From: Verrucomicrobiota bacterium
GTDB taxonomy: Bacteria > Chlamydiota > Chlamydiia > Chlamydiales > Rhabdochlamydiaceae
Direction: 5' to 3'
Assembly (NCBI GenBank): GCA_018239665.1
Contig: JAFEGV010000018.1
Span: 1 to 32,548, forward strand
DNA: 32,548 bases
Shown: positions 7,338-16,191 of the stretch, piece by piece
How positions within the stretch are numbered: position 1 is the stretch's first letter
Layout: every line of letters starts with the position of its first letter
Translations under genes and position numbers: made by a program
The notes under the pieces: model-generated
The model's database searches: none
What the model was told of the DNA's origin: nothing
The model's input: only the letters and a program-made list of their open reading frames with translations

Positions 7338-8920
7338 TAGATCAGTCTCCATTTGCGGTGGTCGCGGGCAAGAAGATCGTCTGCGGCCTTAGGGCCCCAG
7401 GTGCCTGATTGGTAGTTTGGAAAGCTCTTTTCTTGAGTCTCAGCCCAATATTCGAGAAGCGGCGTGAGCAGCCGCCAGGAATTGAACACTTCGTCCTGGC
7501 GTGCAAAAAGCGTATTGTCGCCAAGCATGCAATCGAGGATCAGCCGCTCATAGGCCTCGGGAGGGCTCATTCCAAAATAGGACCCGTAACGGAAGTCCAT
7601 TTTAACGGGCTGGATCGGGCTGCTTGGCCCAGGCACTTTGCAATTGATCTTGAGCGAGGTCCCTTCATCGGGCTGGATCCGGATCGAAAGGGAGTTTGGC
7701 TCGTTGCGCTTGTTGACCTGTTGGAACAGGACTCCGGGAGGATCTTTGAAAATGACGGCAATTTCCGTACCTCGCTTCGGCAGCCTTTTCCCGCCTCTTA
7801 AGTAAAAGGGCACTCCTGCCCATCGCCAATTGTCGATATATAGGCGCAATGCGGCATAGGTCTCCATGTTCGAGGTAGGCGAAACATTTTTTTCCGAACG
7901 GTAGCCGACGACCTCTTGGCCGCCGATAAACCCAGGGCCGTACTGGCCTCTGACGCAAGAGTTCTCGAAATCGGCAGTTGCCATGGGACGGATCGCTTGG
8001 AGCACTTTGACCTTCTCATCGTGGATCGCATCCGCGGAAAGGCTGACGGGCGGTTCCATGGCCATGAGCGAGAGAAGCTGCATCATGTGGTTTTGGACAA
8101 TATCGCGAAGAAGACCGGCCTCTTCCCAAAATGCGCCGCGGGAGCCGATCCCAATATCTTCGGCGACCGTAATTTGAACGTGGTCGATGTACCGGTTGTT
8201 CCAGACCGATTCAAAAAGGGAGTTGGCGAAACGGAAGATCAATAAATTTTGGACCGTCTCTTTTCCCAAATAGTGGTCGATCCGGTAGATCTGATCTTCC
8301 CTCAGGAATCGGAGAAGCTCCGACTGGAGTCCTTGCGCGGACTTCAAATCATGCCCAAACGGCTTTTCGATGATGATGCGCGACCATTTGTCCTTCACAG
8401 TTTCCGCGTTGTAGATCAGGCCGACCTTGTGGAGATTTTCGCAGATGAGGGTGAAGAAGCTCGGTTGCGTTGAAAAGTAGAAGACCCGGTTCCCTTTTGT
8501 TCCCAATCTGGCGTCGAGCTCTTGGAGAAAGCCGCAGAGCCTTTGATAACCCTGTTCGTCATGGAATTCAGAAACATGGTAAAAAAGGTGCTCTTTAAAA
8601 TTGTTCCAGAGCGACTCATCGATCGGTTTCGATCGGGAAAAGCTTTTGATCGCTTCCTTCATTTCATTTCGGAACTGATCGTGGGTCTTTTCTCTGCGAG
8701 CAAATCCAACGCAGGCAAATTGGGCAGGGAGCTGTCCGTCTTTGGCTAGGTTGTACAGGGCGGGCAGCAATTTGCGCGCCGTTAAATCGCCGGTTGCTCC
8801 GAAGATCACAATGATGCACGGATCGATAAACCGGCCGGAAACTCCCGGCTCTTCTAAAGGATGTGTGCTCAATTCGTTCATGATGTCACTTTTTATGATT
8901 GCATTACTCAAGTTAACCAT
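7337..8920 (-). CDS. zwf: Glucose-6-phosphate 1-dehydrogenase
   Basis: Oxidises glucose-6-phosphate to 6-phosphogluconolactone with NADP+, the entry of the oxidative pentose phosphate pathway. 527 residues. The coenzyme site is VIFGATGDLTARKLLPALYNL. The active-site signature is RIDHYLGKETVQNLL, containing the catalytic His and substrate Lys region. LRGGKRLPKRGTEIAVIFK and the C-terminal YERLILDCMLGDNTLFARQDEV are also typical. The first ATG (8920) has AAAAAGG about 6 bases upstream. ATG 8881 (MNELSTH) is an alternative without a better site. First gene of the zwf-opcA-pgl-SDR operon; its promoter should lie in the gap shared with the 8961-9118 repeat. Confidence 0.97.
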   Translation of the reverse strand: MVNLSNAIIKSDIMNELSTHPLEEPGVSGRFIDPCIIVIFGATGDLTARKLLPALYNLAKDGQLPAQFACVGFARREKTHDQFRNEMKEAIKSFSRSKPIDESLWNNFKEHLFYHVSEFHDEQGYQRLCGFLQELDARLGTKGNRVFYFSTQPSFFTLICENLHKVGLIYNAETVKDKWSRIIIEKPFGHDLKSAQGLQSELLRFLREDQIYRIDHYLGKETVQNLLIFRFANSLFESVWNNRYIDHVQITVAEDIGIGSRGAFWEEAGLLRDIVQNHMMQLLSLMAMEPPVSLSADAIHDEKVKVLQAIRPMATADFENSCVRGQYGPGFIGGQEVVGYRSEKNVSPTSNMETYAALRLYIDNWRWAGVPFYLRGGKRLPKRGTEIAVIFKDPPGVLFQQVNKRNEPNSLSIRIQPDEGTSLKINCKVPGPSSPIQPVKMDFRYGSYFGMSPPEAYERLILDCMLGDNTLFARQDEVFNSWRLLTPLLEYWAETQEKSFPNYQSGTWGPKAADDLLARDHRKWRLI

Positions 8921-8960
8921 TCGGGCCTTTTTGCTGCCAAGAGGAAAAGTTTGTTTATTG

Positions 8961-9118
8961 AGGGAATTGCAAAATTCATTTGCTCGTTAAAATCGTCCTT
9001 TTGAGACTGTTTGCGCCCATTTTCCTCACCCGACCCACTAGGGGTCGGCCTCGTCGAATGAACGCAAACAGTCTCAAAATCATCAATTTTTTCGGGCAAA
9101 GCAGTTTTGCAACTCCCT
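8961..9118. repeat. Palindromic dispersed repeat, copy 1
   Basis: A 158-bp imperfect inverted repeat. The left arm begins AGGGAATTGCAAAA and continues to TTTTGAGACTGTTTGCG. The right arm, read on the other strand, begins AGGGAGTTGCAAAA and reaches the same TTTTGAGACTGTTTGCG. The centre is a tight hairpin, CGACCC-acta-GGGGTCG. Copies with the same termini and core lie at 21488-21671 and 27978-28152. It has no coding capacity. It sits between zwf and the coiled-coil gene, so it may act as a MITE-like element or a bidirectional RNA hairpin. Confidence 0.85.
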
Positions 9119-9217
9119 CTTTTTGGGAAAGCAAGCAAGTTCTTGACATAATCTTAATATTTAAATGAAAATGCTTAGAACAAGCGATAACTGGTATCCC
9201 TAAATAGGAGGTGTGCT

Positions 9218-10900
9218 ATGGCTACAGAAACAAAATTCAATCCGCATGAAAGATCAGCGTCGGGATTGCAGGGAAGTGTTATACCAACGGGAAAAAACGG
9301 CCAATCTTCTGAATTTTGGGGAAAGCGCAGTGTTGAAGCATCACCTCAGCTTGGCAATACGCTGTGCGATCGGGCTGAAAAGATCTACGTGCAGACAACG
9401 GCTTTGCGCGCATTTGTCCAGAACTCAGCCTCCAATCCCATGCGTGCAGGCTGTTCGATCGTTTCCTTGCTAGCAGGCATTACCAGCCTTTGGGCAGGAG
9501 ACCTTGTTACCGGAGCAATTGCGACGACGTGCGGAGCGAAAGAGCTCTGGAACTTGTGCAGCACGGATAATTCTACAGGCTTGCAACGATTGCTCAACGA
9601 TATCAACGCCGATGTCGGAATGATCCAGACCCTCGAAGAGGCCAATCGCAAATCTTATGAGACGGTCAATAGCAACTTGGAACTCATCAGCCAGGGCGTT
9701 GAAACCCTCCAATCTCAACTTCGCGATATAGCTGCCATTAATTCTGATGGTTTAGCGAACGTGCAAGCTAAAAAGAGCGAGGCTGCAGAACTTAACTCTC
9801 AGGCCACCGACACGTATGCTGCTGCATCGCAATTATTCGTCGATGCTAAAAGGAAGCTGGGCCAGGCCCAATACTATTATGGTCAATGCGGAGAGGTCTT
9901 TGAGCAGATTGAACAAATCGCTAAAAATGAAAATCCCGACATGACGATCGAAGAGAAGATCGAAAACCTGATCAAGACAGCGCACACAGCATCTGAAAAT
10001 TGCAAGTCGGGAAAGGCCCTGCTCGATGCTTCATCTGAAGATTTAAGCCGTGCATTAGAACTGCTCAAACAAGCCAATGAGCTCAAAGATCGAGCAACTG
10101 CAGCTTGCGCATCTGCGACGACAATGGCCGAAGACGCCCTTCACGCAGGCGTAGAAAAAGCTAAGTATACGGGCGAATGCCAGGCGCAAATAAAGGCCGC
10201 TAAAGAAGAAATGCGCAGAATTCAGCAGCGTAGCGACCAGATCATGAAATTGATCGATGAGCTAAAGGCCGATGTGGTCGAAGCTAAGCGAGAAGCTGCT
10301 GGCAAGTTCAGCATGGGCGACGTCGCTGTTGGAATTGGCGTTGCGGCTGTCGTTGTTCCTCCTGCAGGAATTCTCTATGGCGCGGCGACCGGGATTTCTG
10401 CCATGTATGCTTTCCGCAATTCGGAAACGGTCTCTTGGGCCGCGAAAAAAGTGTACAACTGGGCGATGAGCGTGCCTACTCCTGAGCCTGTACCAATGCA
10501 AGAGGATGAGCTGACCCGAATTTCGTTTAAAGAAAGTTCGAGCGGATACTGGGGGTACTTTGTCCAACGGCGCGCATCGACAACTGTCGGCACTCTTGAG
10601 ATCAATCTAGGAGGAAATGCGCAGGTAGCGCTGCCTTTTAACCTTAACGAAAAAGACAGGATTTCAAAAGAGCACTTGCTCTCTCTTTTTCAAATCATGA
10701 ACCAGAAGGTGACGGAAGGCTTGATGACCCCTCAGAGATGCCTTGAAATTCTTAATCAGCTTGAAACGGTCAATATCGATCGAGGACAACTGCATCCTCA
10801 GGTACATGGACTGATCAAGGTGTCTTCGCCAACTTACGCAATTGTGACTCTTCTTAAAGAAACATGCGAGAAGAGAATTGAGCTGCAAGCTCGATCATAA
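9218..10900 (+). CDS. Coiled-coil protein with two hydrophobic segments, 560 aa
   Basis: I recognise no catalytic domain. Order of parts: a polar N-terminus (1-70); a hydrophobic Gly/Ala-rich segment (about 75-108, LLAGITSLWAGDLVTGAIATTCGA); a long Glu/Lys/Ala/Gln-rich helical region with heptad character (about 120-360); a second hydrophobic stretch (about 366-402, VAVGIGVAAVVVPPAGILYGAATG); and a 155-residue C-terminal domain with helical character. There is no N-terminal signal peptide. The layout resembles type III-secreted membrane-inserting translocators or inclusion-membrane proteins of chlamydiae, but this is architecture, not homology. The ribosome binding site is strong: TAGGAGG ends 7 bases before ATG 9218. 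A consensus -35 TTGACA lies at 9143-9148 with AT-rich sequence after it and no clear -10. The stop abuts that of convergent nadA. Confidence 0.9.
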   Translation: MATETKFNPHERSASGLQGSVIPTGKNGQSSEFWGKRSVEASPQLGNTLCDRAEKIYVQTTALRAFVQNSASNPMRAGCSIVSLLAGITSLWAGDLVTGAIATTCGAKELWNLCSTDNSTGLQRLLNDINADVGMIQTLEEANRKSYETVNSNLELISQGVETLQSQLRDIAAINSDGLANVQAKKSEAAELNSQATDTYAAASQLFVDAKRKLGQAQYYYGQCGEVFEQIEQIAKNENPDMTIEEKIENLIKTAHTASENCKSGKALLDASSEDLSRALELLKQANELKDRATAACASATTMAEDALHAGVEKAKYTGECQAQIKAAKEEMRRIQQRSDQIMKLIDELKADVVEAKREAAGKFSMGDVAVGIGVAAVVVPPAGILYGAATGISAMYAFRNSETVSWAAKKVYNWAMSVPTPEPVPMQEDELTRISFKESSSGYWGYFVQRRASTTVGTLEINLGGNAQVALPFNLNEKDRISKEHLLSLFQIMNQKVTEGLMTPQRCLEILNQLETVNIDRGQLHPQVHGLIKVSSPTYAIVTLLKETCEKRIELQARS

Positions 10901-11926
10901 TTAAAACATGGTGTCCAGGCAGCGCTTAGCCGCAGCCTGGATGCTCTCATCGATCGTGATGATCTGGGAAGGGGCGGGCGCTTTAAGCGCTTGGGCGATC
11001 GCTTCCAGATGGTTCGACTTCATATACCGGCACATCATACAGGACCCCACTAATCGGACTTCAGGGTTTTCGACCTGAAGGCGCGTAGCAATTCCACATT
11101 CGGTCAATAGAAGAAATGGCCTATTGCCGGTTCCTTGCCGCTGCACATGGTCGATCATTCCTGTTGTCGAGCAGACGTAGTCTGCTTTTTTGACAACATC
11201 AGGTTTGCATTCTGGATGAGCCAGGACTGTTAGCCCTGGATAGGACTTGCGGACCTGGTCGATCATTTCGCTGTCAAATTCCTCATGCACATAACAGCTT
11301 CCCGAATAGTAGAGCAGCTCTTTGTTGCTCTGTTTGCGCCTCAGATAGTCTTGAATGTTTTGCCCCATGAGCCGATCGGGGAGAAAATAGATCTTCTCAT
11401 TGGGAAGAGATTCGATGATCCGGTAGACGTTGGAGGAAGTCACGCAGACATCGCATGCGGCCTTGACGGCGGCCGTCGTATTGATGTAGCAGACGAAGGT
11501 GTGGTCGGGATATTGCTCTCTTAGTTTATGGACAGTTTCTGCAGTAATGCTGTCGGCAAGCGAGCAGCCCCCGTTGGGATTCGGGTCGATGACCGTTTTA
11601 TCGGGGTTTAGGATTTTTGCTGTTTCCGCCATGAACCTCACGGCAGGGAAAACGATTGTATCTGCATCGGTTTGACGTGCGATGCTCGCAAGGCCATAGG
11701 AATCGCCGGTGTGGTCTGCGACAGTATAAATGATGTCGGGATGAACGTAGGAGTGGGCGAGGATGACCGCATTTTTCTCTTTTTTTAGCCGGAGGATCTC
11801 ATTGATGACCGGAGTCAGCCGTTCGCATTTGGCGTAGGTGTATTGGCAAAGGGGATTGTCTGTTTGGACATGTTTGAGCTTTTCAAAGAGGCTTTGAGCC
11901 GTAACAGGGGCTGTGCTGGTTGTCAT
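10901..11926 (-). CDS. nadA: Quinolinate synthase NadA
   Basis: Condenses iminoaspartate with dihydroxyacetone phosphate to quinolinate using a [4Fe-4S] cluster, in de novo NAD synthesis. 341 residues. Family blocks are VILAHSYVHPDIIYTVADHTGDS, MAETAKILNPDKTV, GGCSLADS, SGSCYVHEEF, LAHPECKPDVV, STTGMI and SCMMCRYMKSNHLEAI. Likely cluster ligands are C121, C211 and one of C297/C300. NadB, which makes iminoaspartate, and NadC are not in the window. It is the last gene of the pyrG-yqgF-nadA run, 9 bp after yqgF. In the Chlamydia arrangement zwf follows yqgF, so nadA looks inserted or lineage-specific here. Confidence 0.96.
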   Translation of the reverse strand: MTTSTAPVTAQSLFEKLKHVQTDNPLCQYTYAKCERLTPVINEILRLKKEKNAVILAHSYVHPDIIYTVADHTGDSYGLASIARQTDADTIVFPAVRFMAETAKILNPDKTVIDPNPNGGCSLADSITAETVHKLREQYPDHTFVCYINTTAAVKAACDVCVTSSNVYRIIESLPNEKIYFLPDRLMGQNIQDYLRRKQSNKELLYYSGSCYVHEEFDSEMIDQVRKSYPGLTVLAHPECKPDVVKKADYVCSTTGMIDHVQRQGTGNRPFLLLTECGIATRLQVENPEVRLVGSCMMCRYMKSNHLEAIAQALKAPAPSQIITIDESIQAAAKRCLDTMF

Positions 11927-11935
11927 GTGCAGTTC

Positions 11936-12367
11936 TTAGCTCGAAGTGTATTTTAAGGACTCCAGATAGTTCTGCAAGATCGTTGTCGCGGCCATCTCAT
12001 CGCTGTGCTCGGCCCGCTTCTTTCTGTTCATGCCGGCATCCTTCAAGAAACGCTCGACTTGGGCGGATGTCAGCCTCTCGTCCCAAAAGATCACGGGAAG
12101 GGAAGAGGCCTCCTGAAAGGCTTGGGAAAAAGCGCGGACGAGCTGGGCCATCTCGCCTTCTTTTCCGTTCAATTGGAGAGGAAGTCCGATGACCACCGAT
12201 TCAATCTCCTTATAACGGGAGATTTCTTTGCAGATCAGCTCGGATGTCGCCTTATGGTCTTTCCCTGCACGGATGATTCCGATGGGAAGTGCGAGCCGTT
12301 TCTGTTCGTCTGTAATGGCAAGTCCAATTCGGACATTGCCAAAGTCGATCCCAAGGATCCTACCCAT
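11936..12367 (-). CDS. yqgF: YqgF/RuvX family nuclease (pre-16S rRNA processing / Holliday junction resolvase-like)
   Basis: 143 residues with the RNase H-like YqgF fold. The first acidic site is in MGRILGIDFGNVRIGLAITD, the second region is VVIGLPLQLNGKEGEMA, FWDERLTSAQVER carries the conserved DERLT, and DEMAATTILQNYLES holds the last conserved Asp. In E. coli the protein takes part in maturation of the 16S rRNA 5' end; a role in Holliday junction resolution has also been proposed. It lies 24 bp after pyrG and 9 bp before nadA on the same strand. The pyrG-yqgF pairing is also found in Chlamydia. Confidence 0.95.
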   Translation of the reverse strand: MGRILGIDFGNVRIGLAITDEQKRLALPIGIIRAGKDHKATSELICKEISRYKEIESVVIGLPLQLNGKEGEMAQLVRAFSQAFQEASSLPVIFWDERLTSAQVERFLKDAGMNRKKRAEHSDEMAATTILQNYLESLKYTSS

Positions 12368-12391
12368 CGATACCGTCCAAGTTCAAAATCA

Positions 12392-14005
12392 TTAATGTGT
12401 CCGCCTATGAACCATCGCTGACACAAAGTCGCGGAATAGGGGATGGGGAGCCGTTGGCTTTGACTTAAACTCAGGGTGGAACTGCACCCCTAGCATCCAA
12501 GGATGGTCTTTGACTTCGGCGATCTCGCAAAGATGTCCGTCTTGCAATACACCGGAAAGGACAAGCCCTTCCTTTTCGCAATTGTCTTTGTAGAGGTTGT
12601 TGAACTCCCAACGATGCCTGTGCCGCTCTGAAATTTGGGTCGAGCCGTAAGCTTTTTCCGCTTTTGTTCCGGGCTTCACCAGACAGGTAAAGGCTCCAAG
12701 GCGCATTGTTCCGCCTAGGTTGGAAAGCCCCTTTTGTTCGCTTAAGAGGGAGATCACCGGATGCGAGGTGTTAGGGTCGATCTCTGTTGAGTTAGCATCT
12801 TTAAGGCCGAGCACATGCCGCGCGAACTCGACGCAGAGCACCTGCATTCCAAGGCAGAGGCCGAAATAGGGGATCTTATGTTCGCGGCAGTATTTTGCCG
12901 TCATGATTTTTCCCATCCAGCCCCTTTCGCCAAAACCGCCAGGGACCAGATAGCCGTCGCAGCCGCCGATCACATTCTCAATCGCTCCCTTTTCAAGGAC
13001 CTTGTCCGACTCGAAGCGGCGGATTTCGATATCGACCTGGTTGGCAATGGCAGCGTGATGGAGCGCTTCAAAGACCGATTTGTAAGCATCTTGATGCTGC
13101 AGGTATTTGCCGACGATCCCGACAATTACCTTTCCCTTTGGATTGCGCATGTTATGGAGCATCTTTTCCCAGCGGGAAAGATCGGCGTTCGACTTAGGCA
13201 GATCGAGCATTTGGCAAATTTTACTGTCGAGCCCTTGCTTGTTCAAGTTGATCGGCACTTCGTAGATGCTGAACGGCACATCGACCACGTCGATGACCCC
13301 CTCTTTGGGAACGTTGCAGAATAGGCTGATCTTATCTTTGATCTCTTCGCTCAAACTCTCTTCGCAGCGGCACAGGATAATGTCCGGCATGATCCCGATC
13401 TCTCTTAAGATCTGAACGGAGTGTTGAGTGGGCTTTGTTTTGACCTCTCCAGCAGCTTTTAAAAAGGGGACGTAGGTCAGATGGATATTTAAGCAATCTT
13501 TGGGCCTTTCATAGCGAAACTGGCGGATCGCTTCAAAGAAGGGGAGGGACTCAATATCGCCAACGGTGCCGCCGATCTCGACCAGGACGACATCCGTGTC
13601 TGTCTGTTGCCTGGCACAGGCCAGGATCCGCTGTTTGATCTCATCGGTAACGTGGGGGATGACTTGGACAGTTTTTCCCAAATAGTCTCCACGCCGCTCC
13701 CGTTTGATGACCGCATCGTAGATCTGTCCCGATGTAGCGTTGGAAAGGGAGGAGATAGGGGAGTTGGTATAGCGGTAATAATGGCCTAAGTCCAAATCGG
13801 TCTCAGCGCCATCGTCGGTGACATAGACTTCGCCGTGCTGAAAAGGGTTCATCGTGCCTGGGTCGACGTTGAGGTAAGGGTCAAGCTTGAGCATGGCAAC
13901 TTTTAAGCCCCTGCTTTCGAGGAGCATAGCGATGGATGCAGCTGTAAGTCCTTTTCCAAGAGATGAAACGACCCCGCCGCTGATGAAGATGTATTTTGGC
14001 TGCAT
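12392..14005 (-). CDS. pyrG: CTP synthase
   Basis: ATP-dependent amination of UTP to CTP using glutamine. 537 residues from the chosen start, matching the family. The N-terminal synthetase domain begins PKYIFISGGVVSSLGKG (P-loop) and includes LDPYLNVDPGTMNPFQHGEV and the EIGGTVGDIES motif. The C-terminal class I glutaminase domain shows GLCLGMQ with the nucleophilic Cys and VQFHPEF with the catalytic His-x-Glu. ATG 14005 has an AGGG 8 bases upstream and fits family N-termini; the frame is open to ATG 14065, but those 20 extra residues are unlike the family. Chlamydiae differ in their ability to make CTP, so an intact pyrG is metabolically meaningful. First gene of pyrG-yqgF-nadA. Confidence 0.97.
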   Translation of the reverse strand: MQPKYIFISGGVVSSLGKGLTAASIAMLLESRGLKVAMLKLDPYLNVDPGTMNPFQHGEVYVTDDGAETDLDLGHYYRYTNSPISSLSNATSGQIYDAVIKRERRGDYLGKTVQVIPHVTDEIKQRILACARQQTDTDVVLVEIGGTVGDIESLPFFEAIRQFRYERPKDCLNIHLTYVPFLKAAGEVKTKPTQHSVQILREIGIMPDIILCRCEESLSEEIKDKISLFCNVPKEGVIDVVDVPFSIYEVPINLNKQGLDSKICQMLDLPKSNADLSRWEKMLHNMRNPKGKVIVGIVGKYLQHQDAYKSVFEALHHAAIANQVDIEIRRFESDKVLEKGAIENVIGGCDGYLVPGGFGERGWMGKIMTAKYCREHKIPYFGLCLGMQVLCVEFARHVLGLKDANSTEIDPNTSHPVISLLSEQKGLSNLGGTMRLGAFTCLVKPGTKAEKAYGSTQISERHRHRWEFNNLYKDNCEKEGLVLSGVLQDGHLCEIAEVKDHPWMLGVQFHPEFKSKPTAPHPLFRDFVSAMVHRRTH

Positions 14006-14191
14006 ACAGATACCCTGAAATTTGAATGAAACCCCCATTTTACCTACCATCCTGTTAAAACTCAAACTCGACTTTGCAAAGGAATTTATCCGTCTCCCAA
14101 TTCAAAATTAAAAAAAACATTTGCGGTTCAGTCTAGAGTATTAAGATAAAGAGAGGTCGATGAAGCTTTGAGTGGAGCTATCTTTTAAAGC

Positions 14192-14230
14192 CTGTCTACA
14201 AGTCTTCCTAGAGGCCAGACTTGTAGACAG
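14192..14230 (-). terminator. 14-bp perfect hairpin after the small secreted-protein gene
   Basis: CTGTCTACAAGTCT (14192-14205) pairs with 14217-14230 around an 11-base loop. Read on the minus strand it lies 17 bases after the stop of the 14247-14450 gene and is followed by a short TTTAAAA stretch. It probably ends that transcript. It could also stop pyrG-side readthrough on the other strand. Confidence 0.6.
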
Positions 14231-14246
14231 ATAGGGTTTGAAGCCG

Positions 14247-14450
14247 TTATTTAGGCTTTCCGCATTTTCTGCAGCGGTTGCCGAAATCTTTAATCCATCC
14301 GCTGCTATAATCTTCAGTCAGGTCGTCCATATTCGTTAAAACCCTGCCTTCCTTGGAAGCGGTCTTCGGGCAGTTTTCGTTCGCAACGCCAGCATTTACA
14401 GATCCGATCAAACCAATTGCGCAGAAAATGGAATAAATAACTTGTTTCAT
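14247..14450 (-). CDS. Small secreted Cys-containing protein, 67 aa
   Basis: The start at ATG 14450 is fixed by AAGGAG, 5 bases upstream; the frame continues 14 codons further to an ATG without a ribosome binding site. The N-terminus MKQVIYSIFCAIGLIGSVNA is a typical Sec signal peptide, with cleavage likely after VNA. The mature part is about 47 residues, hydrophilic, with NCPK near its start and a C-terminal NRCRKCGKPK. The three mature cysteines could form a disulfide or bind metal. No family is recognised. It stands alone between pyrG and sdaA and has its own hairpin terminator. The same AAGGAGTTTTT leader before ATG occurs at the second ankyrin gene (25883). Confidence 0.75.
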   Translation of the reverse strand: MKQVIYSIFCAIGLIGSVNAGVANENCPKTASKEGRVLTNMDDLTEDYSSGWIKDFGNRCRKCGKPK

Positions 14451-14655
14451 AAAAACTCCTTGGTTGTGTTCGCTTGAGAATCGATGGTACAAATAGAAAA
14501 AATTCTCAACAAGAAGAGAATTGAAAAGAAGAAAATTCGTTAAAGGAGAATTTAACTACCCTCATACTAGGGGTTCAGAATTTTGTTGATTTCATTTTCA
14601 GATATCTTTAAAAAAATGGGCCAGTACCTGAGACCATTTAACTTTAGGGATTGTT

Positions 14656-16080
14656 ATGTCAGTCTTAGAAGCCACAAAAAGAAGATATGTTCCTGTCAGT
14701 GTTTTTCAATTGTTTTCGATTGGGATTGGCCCATCCAGCTCCCACACGGTGGGGCCGATGCGGGCAGCGGTGTTATTTGCCGAGGATTTGGTCGCAAAGG
14801 GTCATTTACCTCACCTCGCTTCTTTGACAGTGGAGCTGTTCGGCTCCTTGGCGATGACTGGAAAAGGGCATGCGACTGACGTGGCTATTCTGCTGGGCCT
14901 CGAGGGCTATACGCCGGAAGGGGTCGATCCCAATGCCGTTAATCGTTACATTGAACGGATCAACACTGAAAAAACTCTGCATTTTTTGCAAAAAGTTACC
15001 TTGCCTTTTAATGTCGAAGAGCAGCTTGTGTTTCATAAAGGAAAGCGGTTTACCTTTCATTCGAACGCGATCCGCTTTAAAGCCTTTGATGCCCGCGGCA
15101 ACGTTCTCATCAGCGACATTTACTATTCGGTCGGCGGAGGATTTGTCGTTCCTCAGGACCAAGTTCTCGAACCTACTTTTACGACATCCTTCGAAGACCC
15201 TGTCCCATATCCTTTTCAAACCTGCGATGAGCTGCTTGAACATTGCAAAGCCGAGAACAAAAGCATTGCAGAGATCATTTTGGCCAATGAAAAGACATGG
15301 CGCACGGAAGAGCAGATCCGCGCCGGGATCTTGCAGATTTGGAACGTGATGCGCGAATGCGTAAAACGAGGCTTGCAGCAAGAGGGGATTCTGCCCGGCG
15401 GCTTGAATGTCAAGCGCCGAGCTGCTCAAATGCATAGGGAATTAACGAAGAACGGCCCCGATCTGTCCGACCCGTCCGAGCTTTTTGACTGGGTCAGCTT
15501 GTTCGCCTTAGCCGTTAATGAAGAGAACGCAGCGGGCGGCAGGGTCGTCACTGCGCCTACCAACGGCGCTGCAGGCGTGATCCCGGCAGTCTTACATTAT
15601 TATGAAAAATTCACGCCGAATCCAACGGAAGACGGGATCGTCACCTTTTTCCTGACTGCTGCGGCAATCGGGATCCTTTATAAAGAAGGCGCTTCGCTTT
15701 CGGCGGCAGAAATGGGGTGCCAGGGAGAAGTGGGCGTTGCCACATCGATGGCAGCCGGAGGCTTGACTGCAGCGTTAGGCGGCACGAATGCGCAAATAGA
15801 AAACGCAGCCGAAATCGGAATGGAGCACAATTTAGGGCTCACTTGCGATCCGGTAGGCGGCCTTGTGCAGATTCCTTGCATCGAAAGAAATACGATGGGC
15901 GCGATCAAGGCCATCAATGCCTCTCGGCTTGCCCTTCATGGAGATGGAGAGCACTGCGTTTCTTTGGACCAGGTCATTGCCGCTATGCGACAAACGGGCG
16001 AGGACATGCAATCCAAATACAAAGAAACTTCGGAAGGGGGGCTTGCCTTGTTTGTCCCGGTTAACCTTCCTGAATGTTAA
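14656..16080 (+). CDS. sdaA: L-serine ammonia-lyase, iron-sulfur, single-chain
   Basis: Deaminates L-serine to pyruvate and ammonia. 474 residues with fused beta and alpha domains, as in E. coli SdaA/SdaB. The beta domain shows [19 protein letters not shown] and [20 protein letters not shown]. The alpha domain shows [52 protein letters not shown] and [11 protein letters not shown]. The three Cys (GCQGE, LTCDP, IPCIER) are the expected [4Fe-4S] ligands. The ribosome binding site is weak (TAGGGA, 6 bases upstream). It gives a route from host serine to pyruvate. It stands alone between the small secreted protein and the phosphatase gene. Confidence 0.96.
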   Translation: MSVLEATKRRYVPVSVFQLFSIGIGPSSSHTVGPMRAAVLFAEDLVAKGHLPHLASLTVELFGSLAMTGKGHATDVAILLGLEGYTPEGVDPNAVNRYIERINTEKTLHFLQKVTLPFNVEEQLVFHKGKRFTFHSNAIRFKAFDARGNVLISDIYYSVGGGFVVPQDQVLEPTFTTSFEDPVPYPFQTCDELLEHCKAENKSIAEIILANEKTWRTEEQIRAGILQIWNVMRECVKRGLQQEGILPGGLNVKRRAAQMHRELTKNGPDLSDPSELFDWVSLFALAVNEENAAGGRVVTAPTNGAAGVIPAVLHYYEKFTPNPTEDGIVTFFLTAAAIGILYKEGASLSAAEMGCQGEVGVATSMAAGGLTAALGGTNAQIENAAEIGMEHNLGLTCDPVGGLVQIPCIERNTMGAIKAINASRLALHGDGEHCVSLDQVIAAMRQTGEDMQSKYKETSEGGLALFVPVNLPEC

Positions 16081-16113
16081 TAAAGTCAGAATCCATCTTT
16101 GACCCATTTGTAT

Positions 16114-16149
16114 TCTGCTGGGCTTGGCGCTTAAGCTTTGTCCAGCAGA
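16114..16149. terminator. Hairpin between convergent sdaA and phosphatase genes
   Basis: TCTGCTGG (16114-16121) pairs with CCAGCAGA (16142-16149), and a further GCTT/AAGC can form inside the loop. It lies in the 111-bp gap between two convergent stops. No clear T-run is present on either side, so bidirectional termination is only probable. Confidence 0.45.
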
Positions 16150-16191
16150 CAAGTCCGGGTGGAAATATGAATTGATTTTCTGGGATTGGTA

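Noticed and set aside
8961..9118. The palindromic repeats as simple Rho-independent terminators
   Set aside because: Arms of 70-90 bp, defined termini, three related copies and no T-run argue for a repeat family; they may still stop transcription incidentally.
14806..15435. 209-codon frame antisense to sdaA
   Set aside because: It lies wholly inside a gene with all L-serine dehydratase motifs, and has no ribosome binding site.
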